Shown here: piece after piece, positions 58,101 through 64,000 of the stretch | Numbering within the stretch: the first letter of the stretch is position 1 | Layout of the letters: each line of letters begins with the position of its first letter | NCBI GenBank assembly: GCA_036365455.1 | Contig: JAWQUS010000017.1 | Coordinates: 8,184,001-8,248,000, forward strand | Length of the DNA stretch: 64,000 bases | Source: Macrosoma leucophasiata | Taxonomy: Eukaryota > Arthropoda > Insecta > Lepidoptera > Hedylidae | Direction of reading: 5' to 3' | Position numbers and translations under genes: made by a program | Notes under the pieces: generated by a model | What the model was told of the DNA's origin: nothing | Database searches by the model: none | Seen by the model: only the letters and a program-made list of their open reading frames with translations

Positions 58101-59085
58101 ATGAAAGCATTAGAGTTAGGCGGTCGGGCCCCTTTTCAAGATTCTCTCTCCCGTCTGATTCTTCCAAAATTTGTGTGCCTACACAAGGAGAATGATACTG
58201 TTCCATTTCTGCGCCCAGGGGGCCGACCGCCTAACGCAAATGCTTTCGTTTAGCTTTCGATTATGACAACATCTTATCAGTTTCGTACCACCAAACTGTT
58301 TCATGTAAGTGTTTTCGTCTGCATGTTTTAATAGGTATATGTTTAAAAAACGTTTTAATAGGCGTTACGAAACGGACAAAAAAACGTCTTAAACGAAAGC
58401 ATTTCAGTTAGGCGGTCGGGCCCCAGGTGTTAACACTGTACAAATTATGTAATTTTCAAATGACTTAATAATTTGAAATTCGGGCATTTTTTGAATTGCC
58501 AGTAATTAAAGTATATATGATTGAGTAAAAGTTGGGTTAGATTGTAAATTTATAACTATATTACAAAATTACTGTGTGAATTGGTAGATGGCACAATGTC
58601 TAGAACAGAAGTTCTCTACCAGGGGGCAAACCTCCCCGATCGGCGTAGCGAGACGTCAAGGAGGCCCGGAAAATAATTGCATTTTAATAAGAAACTCTTC
58701 TTCGTTTGTAAATTAAACTTTACAATGTGCTGTAAAATTAATGATAAAAATATCATGAATACCGACGTCGTTAACCGCAGTTTATTAATACAAGTTTTAG
58801 ACGAAAAAACAATTGTTTTTCTGAATTAAAAAAAGCGGGAGTGGTGGCGGGAATGGTCTTCAGAAATAGGTAAATAGTAAAGGTACAATATTCTGAAGAA
58901 TATTGTTTCCATATTTATCTATCTATAGCGTCAAGGACATGGTGGTCCATGTTAGGTATACCTGTAAGTCATGATTTTTTCAGGAATACAGCATAAGCAC
59001 AGTATTACAAATGGTAGGACGTGCGGGACGGCCGCAATTCGACACGGAAGCCACCGCCGTCATCATGACTCGCGCCGCTGATAAG
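39944..59085 (+). CDS. HFM1: HFM1/MER3 meiotic DNA helicase, partial (11 exons seen)
   Basis: Exons 39944-40190, 41662-41742, 42432-42557, 44395-44524, 45862-46033, 47519-47700, 49425-49575, 52830-52964, 53888-54008, 57691-57764 and 58984-59085 are GT/AG bounded and in one frame, 507 codons. Seen: [11 protein letters not shown] with NVIEDALYS (Q-motif region); CAPTGSGKT (Walker A); MAPVKAL (Ia); TTPEKWD; DEVH (II); VSATVSN (III); FCNTRKS (IV); [10 protein letters not shown] and [15 protein letters not shown] (V); [12 protein letters not shown] (VI). This set and the DEVH box mark the Ski2-like HFM1/MER3 helicase, which stabilises D-loops during meiotic crossover formation. The start codon is not resolved: the first visible exon has no in-frame ATG. 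The winged-helix and Sec63-like part is absent before 62198, so the gene either continues past a long intron or is truncated. Introns hold two mariners and a large minisatellite. Confidence 0.92.
40700..40935 (+). repeat. Helitron-like remnant
   Basis: ACTCGAAAACGGCTTTACTG to AAGTTTGCCGGGACATCTAG. HFM1 intron. Confidence 0.35.
40983..41600 (-). mobile_element. RTE-like LINE 3' fragment split by a 5S-SINE
   Basis: The minus strand reads [17 protein letters not shown], then ERAM-like and [17 protein letters not shown] (41600-41406). After the inserted SINE it resumes with [14 protein letters not shown] and ends with the typical GACTTTTGTCCAGCAGTAGG tail at 41040-40983. These are the C-terminal blocks of the RT-endonuclease LINE common in moths. 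Decayed. Confidence 0.7.
41158..41405 (-). repeat. 5S-rRNA-derived SINE inserted in RTE-like LINE
   Basis: 5S-like head at 41400-41290 (CGGTCACCCATCATACTACC in plus sense), 3'-truncated. Splits the LINE at 40983-41600. Confidence 0.8.
41662..41742 (+). CDS. HFM1: HFM1 exon, Q-motif region
   Basis: Encodes [18 protein letters not shown] and the residues up to ALYS. The pattern FxxxFxYPYFN is family-specific. Acceptor TTTGCAG. Confidence 0.9.
41832..42250. repeat. Two opposed SINE-like family A copies
   Basis: Plus copy 41832-42030 (GGTAGAGCTCCAGTGACGGA to CATTACATAAAAAAAAG) runs directly into a minus copy 42031-42250 ending CTCTGGAAATCTACCACCAG. HFM1 intron. Confidence 0.75.
42432..42557 (+). 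CDS. HFM1: HFM1 exon, Walker A
   Basis: [20 protein letters not shown] carries motif I. Ends KIIY plus one base before GTGCGT. Confidence 0.95.
42637..42943 (-). repeat. tRNA-derived SINE family T, full copy
   Basis: CGTAACTTCACGTCTGTAAT to CTACCGAGGCAGTTAACGC. HFM1 intron. Confidence 0.9.
42996..43158 (+). repeat. Helitron-like remnant
   Basis: ATGCGAATGTAGGTTTGTTT, then ATTTTCATGAAACTGTACGC and AGTCGCGGGTAAAAGCCAGT. HFM1 intron. Confidence 0.45.
43269..43550 (+). repeat. SINE-like family A, full copy
   Basis: TACTGGTGGTAGAGCTCCAG to CACTGCCATAAAATAAAAAA; a fragment (43194-43254) precedes it. Confidence 0.85.
44055..44198. mobile_element. MITE family M4, copy 2
   Basis: Same ends and interior as 12237-12380 (CCTCTTATTCATAAACGTAT). 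HFM1 intron. Confidence 0.8.
44395..44524 (+). CDS. HFM1: HFM1 exon, motif Ia
   Basis: [17 protein letters not shown], then VTGDTN. Acceptor TTGTAG and donor AG|GTATTC. Confidence 0.93.
44565..44690. mobile_element. MITE family M4, copy 3 (worn)
   Basis: Weak match: AAACGTATTTAAGCTTCTAG, TCCTTTTCTATTTTATCAAA and AACGTTCACGAATAAAGGGG. Confidence 0.5.
44925..45210 (+). repeat. GC-rich retroelement-like 3' end with GAATT tail
   Basis: GC-rich stretch, then AAATTGAATTGAATTGAATT, a simple-repeat tail like those left by non-LTR elements. Clade unknown. Confidence 0.4.
45217..45630 (+). repeat. GC-rich retroelement 3' UTR-like block
   Basis: Runs from ATAGGCCCATTTGGGCTTGT to CCCAAGGGTGGGTATGCGTA and ends CCCCTAATAAAAAAATG. 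Direct neighbour of the previous tail, so possibly a nested insertion. HFM1 intron. Confidence 0.45.
45748..45842 (-). repeat. SINE-like family A, 5' fragment
   Basis: AGTGTTGGTAGAGTTAATGG to TTCTACCATCAGCAA, just upstream of the HFM1 exon at 45862. Confidence 0.5.
45862..46033 (+). CDS. HFM1: HFM1 exon, DEVH box
   Basis: [18 protein letters not shown] followed by [12 protein letters not shown] (motif II) and VVSRMKTIE. Donor GAA|GTTAGT. Confidence 0.95.
46332..46668 (-). repeat. 5S-rRNA-derived SINE, full copy
   Basis: TAATAATGGCAACCCATTAT through GCGGTCACCCATCACTCTTC to GGGGCCATGCGCGCTTC. HFM1 intron. Confidence 0.85.
46850..47127 (+). repeat. tRNA-derived SINE family T copy
   Basis: AACTGCCTCGGTAGCCTAGT to GTGAAGTTACGTTACG, with a deletion in the body. 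HFM1 intron. Confidence 0.88.
47203..47478 (-). repeat. SINE-like family A, full copy
   Basis: AGAAGTGGCAAACAAGCATG to ACTGGAGCTCTACCACCAG; one of the best-preserved copies, ending 41 bp before the HFM1 exon at 47519. Confidence 0.88.
47519..47700 (+). CDS. HFM1: HFM1 exon, motif III
   Basis: Ends with [20 protein letters not shown] and a short tail. The donor AG|GTTAGC is only 31 bp from a mariner insertion at 47732. Confidence 0.93.
47732..48973 (+). mobile_element. Mariner element (family 2), copy 1, near complete
   Basis: TIR GGTTGGGGAAAAAGTCTTTT with its complement at 48973 and TA duplications. Transposase [14 protein letters not shown] is hit by a small deletion near 47984 and a TGA near 48285. 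The catalytic part is intact: [19 protein letters not shown] and [13 protein letters not shown], spaced as DD34D. It lies 31 bp from the donor of the HFM1 motif III exon. Confidence 0.93.
48996..49140. mobile_element. MITE family M1, copy 3 (truncated)
   Basis: GCAATATTGCACATCGACCT through TCAAATTTTGGCCAATACTC, then lost. Starts just after mariner copy 1 in an HFM1 intron. Confidence 0.65.
49425..49575 (+). CDS. HFM1: HFM1 exon after motif III
   Basis: [18 protein letters not shown] then [14 protein letters not shown], both characteristic of HFM1. Donor TTG|GTAAGA. Confidence 0.93.
49760..49857 (+). repeat. Helitron-like fragment abutting the minisatellite
   Basis: TTAGCTGTGCCCGCAACTTC is the moth Helitron-like tail sequence; the following AT-rich segment (from 49801) is repeated at 50488 as part of the duplicated block. 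Confidence 0.55.
49858..51510. repeat. GC-rich 15-bp minisatellite with direct and inverted blocks
   Basis: Tandem units of 15 bp, mainly CGGGACGCTGGGCGT and CGGGACGCTCGGCGT. A block including AT-rich flank at 49801-50336 is repeated nearly identically at 50488-51023, offset 687 bp. At 50337-50485 the array flips strand and reads as the complement of the preceding units, giving a long hairpin. Because 15 is a multiple of 3, several frames are open on both strands. It lies in the HFM1 intron between 49575 and 52830. Confidence 0.95.
51583..52065 (-). repeat. SINE-like family A copy split by an insertion
   Basis: GTGGCAAACAAACATCACAT to CCTGAGG at 51665, then about 210 unrelated bp, then CCTGAGGTCTAAGATATGCC to ACTGGAGCTCTACCACCAAT. 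The repeated CCTGAGG suggests a 7-bp target duplication. Confidence 0.7.
52830..52964 (+). CDS. HFM1: HFM1 exon, motif IV
   Basis: [19 protein letters not shown], 45 codons in phase 0. Acceptor TTTGTCTAG and donor CAG|GTACAT. Confidence 0.93.
53018..53305 (+). repeat. SINE-like family A, full copy
   Basis: TACTGGCGGTAGAGTTCTAG to TTCATTATATTGAAAAAAAA, 54 bp after an HFM1 exon. Confidence 0.8.
53888..54008 (+). CDS. HFM1: HFM1 exon, motif V (first part)
   Basis: [18 protein letters not shown] then [12 protein letters not shown]. Acceptor GTAACAG and donor G|GTAATT. Confidence 0.93.
54134..55116 (+). mobile_element. Mariner element (family 2), copy 2, deleted
   Basis: Same TIRs and TA target as the copy at 47732. 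The N-terminus ([29 protein letters not shown]) is intact where copy 1 is deleted, but about 300 bp of the DNA-binding region is missing before [10 protein letters not shown], and a one-base shift follows at SQTGET. Lies in an HFM1 intron. Confidence 0.93.
55198..55568. mobile_element. Tc1/mariner-type MITE, long TIRs
   Basis: Flanked by TA. About 80-bp inverted ends start CAGGGTTAATTGAAATTAGC and end in the near complement, both containing the AGGCAGCCTCTCTGCATC segment. It lies directly after mariner family-2 copy 2. Confidence 0.75.
55589..55955 (+). repeat. 5S-rRNA-derived SINE, full copy
   Basis: GGTTAAACACTACGGGGGCG then TTGATGGGTGACCGCTAGTG; ends GGGACGTATAATGGGTTGCC and an ATT tail. 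Confidence 0.85.
55980..57170. other. No gene recognised (HFM1 intron)
   Basis: Mostly AT-rich. At 56800-57110 a somewhat GC-richer stretch with short open frames on the plus strand (for example [20 protein letters not shown]) has no family match. Confidence 0.4.
57177..57434 (-). repeat. tRNA-derived SINE family T, worn copy
   Basis: CGTAACTTCATGCTTTCAAG to GATTACTGAGGCCGTCTG. HFM1 intron. Confidence 0.82.
57522..57672 (+). repeat. Helitron-like remnant
   Basis: TTACTCTTTCACGAAAAAAC, GGATTTGGATGAAACTATAC and AAGTCGCGGGCAAAACCTAG, ending 18 bp before the HFM1 exon at 57691. Confidence 0.45.
57691..57764 (+). CDS. HFM1: HFM1 exon, motif V (second part)
   Basis: [20 protein letters not shown]. 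Acceptor ACTTACAG and donor CAG|GTATGA. Confidence 0.93.
57931..58132. mobile_element. MITE family M3, copy 2
   Basis: GTGGGCCGACCTAACTCTGA to TTAGGCGGTCGGGCCCC, 86 bp from copy 3. Confidence 0.75.
58187..58565 (+). repeat. Dispersed repeat D1, copy split by MITE M3
   Basis: GGAGAATGATACTGTTCCAT, MITE, then GTGTTAACACTGTACAAATT and on to AGTAAAAGTTGGGTTAGATT. Confidence 0.75.
58219..58424. mobile_element. MITE family M3, copy 3 with empty site known
   Basis: GGGGCCGACCGCCTAACGC to GGCGGTCGGGCCCC. The flanks match the uninterrupted repeat at 1425-1612, so the boundaries are well fixed and the target duplication is about 2 bp (AG). Confidence 0.85.
58984..59085 (+). CDS. HFM1: HFM1 exon, motif VI
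   Basis: [20 protein letters not shown], then [12 protein letters not shown]. Acceptor TTTTTTCAG and donor AAG|GTCAGT. This is the last HFM1 exon recognised. Confidence 0.94.
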
Positions 59086-59722
59086 GTCAGTGTATTCTCC
59101 AATTTCCACTGGTAGAGCTCCAATGATGAGCTTGAGGGTATTAAGAATCAATGTATGAACTTATCTGCCTCTCGCTTACAAATTGCTATCTTTCTTAAAC
59201 TGTCAAGACACGAGAGACCGCCGGCGGCGAATGAACAATTGAAATCAATTGACATATTTTTCTCGCGAGCTGATGGGTTGAAGAAAGGAAAAAATTACAT
59301 CAGGTGGAACTTGAAACTGACTGGTGAAACTTGACCACTGGATCACTAGCCCAGTCGCTCTACTTACTGAGCTACCGAAGTGTACATCCGACTGTCGAAT
59401 CCTTCTGCCACGTTTTATATTAGTTCAATTCCCGCACAAATATTTCTTTCCATTTTGTTTAAATGCCGCATGTGCTATTAAAATAAAATTGTGTTACGCG
59501 TCTTTCACGTGGCCATTCGATTTTTCGACTAACGGTTTTCTTGCGGTATTACTAAAGTTGTATTTAGTCCCGCCAGTAGGCTACTAAACTGCCGTGGTAA
59601 CACCGCGGCTGTGTGAACATGCGTATGAAACACATATACTACCACTAACTGTGTTCCTACATAGAAACAGTATATGACTGTTTAAAATCGCTGTTATACC
59701 ATATTAGTTGTTAGGTACCTAC

Positions 59723-60030
59723 TAATGGTAAACTGCAGTGCCGAAGCTCGAGGGCATAGGCACGGTGGTGGCATTAACTAATCTATCTGCCGCCACATAG
59801 TAGTGTTCATCACTATCGTGTTCCAGTAAATGGTAATGTATGAACCCCTTATAACTATCATAGAGGGAAATCAAATCAATCCTCAGGACAACAGGGCCCA
59901 GGGCATTTTGAAATCTGGTTTTTGTGAAGATGTCTATATTCTGCAGCCGTTCGTGTCCGATATCGGCCAAATGTAGCTCAACAGATTACCATCCATGTGA
60001 AATACTTGCTTGATTGCCACCATCATTGAC
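59723..60030 (+). repeat. SINE-like family A, worn copy
   Basis: ATGGTAAACTGCAGTGCCGA to TACTTGCTTGATTGCCACCA. A short head fragment is also at 59109-59150. Confidence 0.6.
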
Positions 60031-60205
60031 AACCCGGTTAGTCAAGCGGTGCGAAACCACCGTTTGATACGAAGGGTCGCGGTTTAATCCCCACACCGGG
60101 ACAAAATAAATATTTGTATGACCTACAGATATTTGTTTCGGCTATGGGTGTTTGTGTAAGTGTTGTCTGTGTACAACGGCACCCACGATTATAGGTGTGT
60201 AATAG
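60026..60205 (+). repeat. tRNA-derived SINE family C, copy 2
   Basis: GACAACCCGGTTAGTCAAGC head with GGTCGCGGTTTAATCCCC, then AATATTTGTATGACCTACAG. Confidence 0.7.
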
Positions 60206-60559
60206 TGTAACGAATTTACGTTGAAATCTCTACGTAGATGTCGAAATGGTGATAATTAATTTAACATTAATGTGAACGATAATCTTTGTTCGTTACTTGT
60301 ACAAAAATTAAAAAAGCAAGTGGTTCACATCCATGAGGTAATTTACGACTTATTTTTTTGTACGAGTGTCAACCGTCCAAATAGCAGGTAAATAGGGGGA
60401 ATGTCCATTTCCTAGCATATAGGTAAAAAACAGAAATATATATAAAAACATTTATTGCATACAAAATTTACATGGAGTACTTACACTAAAGCTAGATAAA
60501 ACATACCACTAAATGATTATATTCAGATTAAACACTAGAATGTGGTGTTTTTAAGAATA

Positions 60560-60790
60560 TTGGCAACGATGGGCCCTTGTTTGAAATTTCGTGTCTACAT
60601 TCATTGAGGTCAAAGTCTATTCAAGCCAATCCCTATCCTTATCAGCAGATTGAAGCTTTTTGATGCCACAAACAATACACGTAATGTGTGTCCCACTATC
60701 CAAGTTTTCTCCTTGAGTGGAAGTGCAATATTTTTTTTGTAGATATTATGACAATGGAAATGTAGATATCCTTTTTTTTGTCCATCAAAA
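60560..60790 (-). pseudogene. Coding-like remnant with Cys/His residues
   Basis: On the minus strand one frame reads GYLHFHCHNIYKK; after a one-base shift in a run of A it continues YCTSTQGENLDSGTHITC and IVCGIKKLQSADKDRDWLE, then TAG. The CxxC spacing looks like a zinc ribbon. It could be the decayed 3' end of a transposase or host gene; unidentified. Confidence 0.3.
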
Positions 60791-60794
60791 TATA

Positions 60795-61500
60795 TAATCT
60801 TTTTTCGTATTTCTACTCCTGTGGGGGGAGGAGCACACTAGCTAAGTTTTCTCCTCTTGATGAGTCCCACCGTATGTCCTGTTATTACTCATAAAAAAAA
60901 AGTGACGGATTCTCTATCTCTGATGGTCACGACGTGATACACTAAACAATGTTTAATTTACTTATGGGCTAATACGGACTGCCTATCACAATACTGGTTC
61001 CACTTGCGGTCATGATCTATCGTCGTATACAGGGTTTTAGTCATGACTTGTATAAGTGTGATTTATATACTTTTTGTATGATCTTCAATCAATTTATTTG
61101 TTTGCGGAAATCGGCACAATTTTAATTAAGATTACTTATAAATACAAAAAGTAATGTTACAGTCAAATTATAGGACTACTTAAAATTGATGATTGATTTT
61201 GGACTGGTCGTATGATTTTGTAGGGGTTGATTTGATTCTTAAAGCTTACCTCAATAAATGTAGACTAATGCTATTCTAATTTAATCACAGATATGGTAAC
61301 TTTACTTAAAACATAGTAGATATATACGAGTACTACTATTAATTGGAGAATTGCAAATTATGGTACAAAAATTATATTTTTTTCATACAGAATGTCTTTC
61401 ATTCAATAATACATTTTTTATCAATTGTCAACAATGGTTTCAAATAAATACATTATATGAAATAGACAGACAATAAAAACGTTCATTATTTCTGCTTATA
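60795..61500. other. No gene recognised
   Basis: AT-rich; no HFM1 continuation exon found here. Confidence 0.45.
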
Positions 61501-61605
61501 CTGTAATGTGGTGGGATAATCGTAGCGCGAAAACAAAAGCAGATACGTTCGCTTCGCACCTGATTGGTCTTTATTTTCGACTCATATTACGGCTCGGCAG
61601 CAGGG

Positions 61606-61695
61606 GTTATAAGACCACTGCGCAGGCCGAAGAGAACGCATAGTGGCCATTGCCAGTTCATTTCTTATATTGCTTTGAATTAAATAATGGTTCTA
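61606..61695 (+). promoter_or_regulatory. Candidate TATA promoter with tiny first exon
   Basis: GGTTATAAGACC at about 61606 is followed some 35 bp later by a CCAGTTC initiator-like site, then ATGGTTCTAGTTAA before GTATGG (MVLVK plus phase). This is the layout of many cuticle-protein genes with a short signal-peptide exon, but no second exon was found. Confidence 0.3.
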
Positions 61696-62197
61696 GTTAA
61701 GTATGGTGCTAGTAAATCAGTTTCAGATACCACAGGCACGTCTGAGTTGAAGTTTTTATTTTAATTTAATTTTAAACTCGGTTAAAAATATGAAAATATA
61801 CTAAGTCATATTTTTACTTTGCTCTGAAGTCGCAATGAAATCACAGTTATAATTATATATGTAGTACATGACATGTGCGTCCTGCCTTGTATGCGTATGA
61901 AAGACTAAAATATTTCCGGTGGATACATGAATGAAGTATTGGTAAAAATTACTGCATGAAATAATTCCAGTGGCGTATGTTCGTGGCATTAGCTTCATGC
62001 AGGTTACCGAATAAATTTACACTAGACCTATTGTGATTCATGATTAAACCATGTTACATGGCCATACCTTAATTATTTTGTAGACAACTCCTTTAATTCA
62101 CTACCTCTTACCGGCAGTATAACCAATTAGTTTCAATAAATATTAATAAAAAATAGACTATCTATTTAATGCCTGAGATTCACTGGACAATCAACAT

Positions 62198-62413
62198 TTA
62201 TTTGCCTTTACCGAAAGGATTCGCGTTTTCTTCGAAGCTTATCTTAGGTACGAAACCACTGTCGCCTTCTACGGTGTATTCTACGGACATGAGTCTGCCG
62301 TCGGGCAGTAGAACTTTGTAACCTCCGATCACCTTGCCTTGCGCGTCACCAGACTCGTTGGCGCCAAAGTAGAGCGCCTTTTCTTGGTCTTCTACATCGT
62401 ATTTGTACTCGTA
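62198..62413 (-). CDS. RR-motif cuticular protein, terminal exon
   Basis: After acceptor CCTTCCAG the exon reads 71 residues to TAA. It starts YEYKYDVEDQEKA, continues YFGANESGD, GGYKVLLPDGRLMSVEYTVE and GDSGFVPKISF, and ends NPFGKGK. This is a Rebers-Riddiford (chitin_bind_4) domain of the CPR family, which binds chitin in the extracellular cuticle. The GYKVLLPDGR form is near pro-resilin-like and RR-2 proteins. The exon(s) for the signal peptide must lie upstream on the minus strand (above 62413); none was recognised to the window end, so the gene is partial. It lies opposite in strand to HFM1 and could sit in an HFM1 intron. Confidence 0.9.
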   Translation of the reverse strand, partial: YEYKYDVEDQEKALYFGANESGDAQGKVIGGYKVLLPDGRLMSVEYTVEGDSGFVPKISFEENANPFGKGK

Positions 62414-62734
62414 CTGGAAGGAAATTAAAAGAAATTATTTAGGCTGGCTTGCATCAACTTATTTTTAAATTGATATTGTGAATTTTCTATTATTAAGTAT
62501 GTATGTATCTTCACGCCAGGTCCTTAACGGGGTAGGCAGAGAGTGTGGAGCGCCAGATATCCCAATAATGACACGCCTCCCGTGCCCTATTATCTATTGT
62601 TATACACTTTACATTTTTCGCTTGTAATTTGACACGTCACAAATGAGACAAACTAGTAGTCACTGCTTTGTCTCATTTGGGAGATTATCATGGATTTAAA
62701 TATGTCCTATAGCAATAAATATCTAGTAATAGGA

Positions 62735-62937
62735 AAAGTAAAACGAGGTGGACCGACGACCTGGGAAGGTTGCGGACCATCGCTGGACGAGGGCGGCCCA
62801 GGACCGTTCGTTGTGGCAATGTCGAATCAAAAATGGGAGAGGCCTTTGTCCAGCAGTGGACGTCTTTTGGCAGAAATTATGCTGATGATGACACAAATTA
62901 TAGATTTCTATTACCGCTATAATGTAGACGCTTAAAA
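62735..62937 (+). mobile_element. RTE-like LINE ORF end
   Basis: In one frame the sequence reads RWTDDLGRLRTIAGRG then MGEAFVQQWTSFG, the C-terminal signature of the same LINE type. The DNA tail GAGAGGCCTTTGTCCAGCAG matches the fragment at 40983-41040 in opposite orientation. Confidence 0.65.
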
Positions 62938-63154
62938 TTTTCACAGAATTTTTAGGTCTTATGTTGTATTGTAGCTTCCATAATAAATCAATATACATAC
63001 ATACATAAAACAATAAACATACAAATAAATAAAATTGGAGTGTCTGTTTGTAATATTAAAAAAACCGCTTTTTACTAAACGCATATGTATGTATACACGG
63101 TACATATACCAAAACAACATTTTTTACAATTTTTGTCTGTCTGTCTGTTTGGCG

Positions 63155-63620
63155 GGGCTAATCTTGGGAACGGCTTGACCGATTTTGACGGTACTTTCAC
63201 TGGCAGATAGCTGATGTGATAAGGAGTAACTTAGGCTACTTTTGTCTCATTACATCCATCCATACCTACATACATACCTACATACAAATAAGTAGAATTG
63301 GAGTATATCCGACTTTGACGGGACTTCCATGGGTAGGTAGCTGATGTAACAAGGAGTAACTTAGGCTAATTTTATCACCATACATCCATACATACATAAC
63401 TACATACAAATAAAAAGAATTGGAGTGTCTTCGACTTTGACGTGACTTTCACTGGCAGATAGCTGATGTGATAAGGAGTAACTTAGGCTACCTTTATCTC
63501 TATACAACCATACATACATACAAATAAACAGAATTTGAGTGTCTCCGATCTTAACGGGACGGGATCTGCACTGGCATCTGCCAGCTGATGTAATAAGGAG
63601 TAACTTACGCTACTTTTATA
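63155..63620. repeat. Four tandem units of about 120 bp
   Basis: Each unit has GACTTTGACGGGACTT-like, AGCTGATGTGATAAGGAGTA and ACTTAGGCTAC, then CATACATACAAATAAA. It leads directly into the CTAGCTGCGCCC fold-back at 63618, so probably a Helitron-like array. Confidence 0.7.
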
Positions 63621-63706
63621 CTAGCTGCGCCCACGACTTCGTCCGGATAGATACTGAACAATCATACTTTTTCTCACGTAGACGAAGTCGCGGGCACAGC
63701 TAGTAT
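63618..63706. repeat. CTAGCTGTGCCC fold-back, copy 2
   Basis: Same fold-back in the opposite orientation to 7104-7188. Confidence 0.7.
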
Positions 63707-64000
63707 TTTAATAAGCCTACAATTTATAGTAATGCCAGATGCCTGCGTATAATTGCAAATCTAACTTCATCTATGTAATTAAACTTAACAAAGCATTACA
63801 CCATTAAGCTATTGTGTTCATATGGATGTGTATCTGCATCCATACCTTGAATTAGATTTACTTTGTATAATGTTTTAATCCTAAGCTACCACTGAAGACC
63901 TACTCTTTATTTATTGAATTTTATATTTTAACGTTTTGTGATGGTAGAGTATCGATGTCAACATGGTCAGTGGTCATATATTGTTGACTGAAATAAATGG

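Noticed and set aside
59086..62190. Further HFM1 exons
   Set aside because: I looked for the post-helicase blocks (an EHLNAE-type segment and the Sec63 region) and found none; the interval is SINEs and AT-rich sequence.
63000..63620. CRISPR-like array
   Set aside because: Units of about 120 bp are imperfect tandem copies without spacers, typical of a Helitron-like or satellite array in a eukaryote.

Overview
The window reads as a euchromatic, repeat-rich stretch of a lepidopteran (moth or butterfly) genome. The evidence is an AT-rich background, spliced genes with canonical GT/AG introns, an RR-type cuticular protein exon, and a dense load of moth-typical repeats: Helitron-like tails of the form CTAGCTGTGCCCGCGACTTCGT, RTE-clade LINE ends, tRNA- and 5S-derived SINEs, mariners and hAT elements. 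No bacterial-type operon or CRISPR structure is present.

Five host genes can be assembled from exons whose splice sites and reading phases fit. (1) A complete eight-exon, 436-residue INPP5K-like inositol polyphosphate 5-phosphatase with a C-terminal SKICH domain lies on the minus strand, 30676 down to 9414, with introns full of transposons. (2) A complete five-exon geminin, the 172-residue Cdt1-binding replication licensing inhibitor, lies on the plus strand at 34688-36146. (3) A four-exon minus-strand gene at 39065-36690, tail to tail with geminin, encodes a 381-residue protein with a death domain followed by a SEFIR/TIR-like domain, resembling a CIKS/Act1-type signalling adaptor. (4) HFM1/MER3, the meiotic crossover helicase, starts near 39944 on the plus strand head to head with gene 3. 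Eleven in-phase exons (507 codons) cover the helicase motifs to 59085, and the C-terminal part is not visible. (5) The terminal exon of an RR-motif (chitin-binding) cuticular protein lies on the minus strand at 62198-62413.

Geminin has an E2F-type site (GGCGGGAAA) about 190 bp upstream of its ATG. The interval between the death-domain gene and HFM1 has a consensus E2F site (TTGGCGGGAAA). This suggests shared S-phase or pre-meiotic control. The 5' flanks of the two minus-strand genes (about 30930-31190 and 38980-39215) look homologous.

Most of the remaining sequence is repeats. There is an abundant poly(A)-tailed SINE-like family of about 290 bp (called family A here, about 30 copies and fragments), a tRNA-derived SINE (family T), a second tRNA-like SINE (family C), a 5S-rRNA-derived SINE, two LINE types, a hAT with a perfect 8-bp target duplication, two mariner families, several MITE families, and Helitron-like pieces. 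Three structures stand out: a 1.1-kb nested fold-back at 17663-18801 with tRNA-like sequences in its outer arms and a perfect 132-bp inner inverted repeat; a 1.65-kb GC-rich 15-bp minisatellite in an HFM1 intron (49858-51510), with one direct duplication and one inverted block; and MITE insertions whose empty sites can be read elsewhere in the same window.
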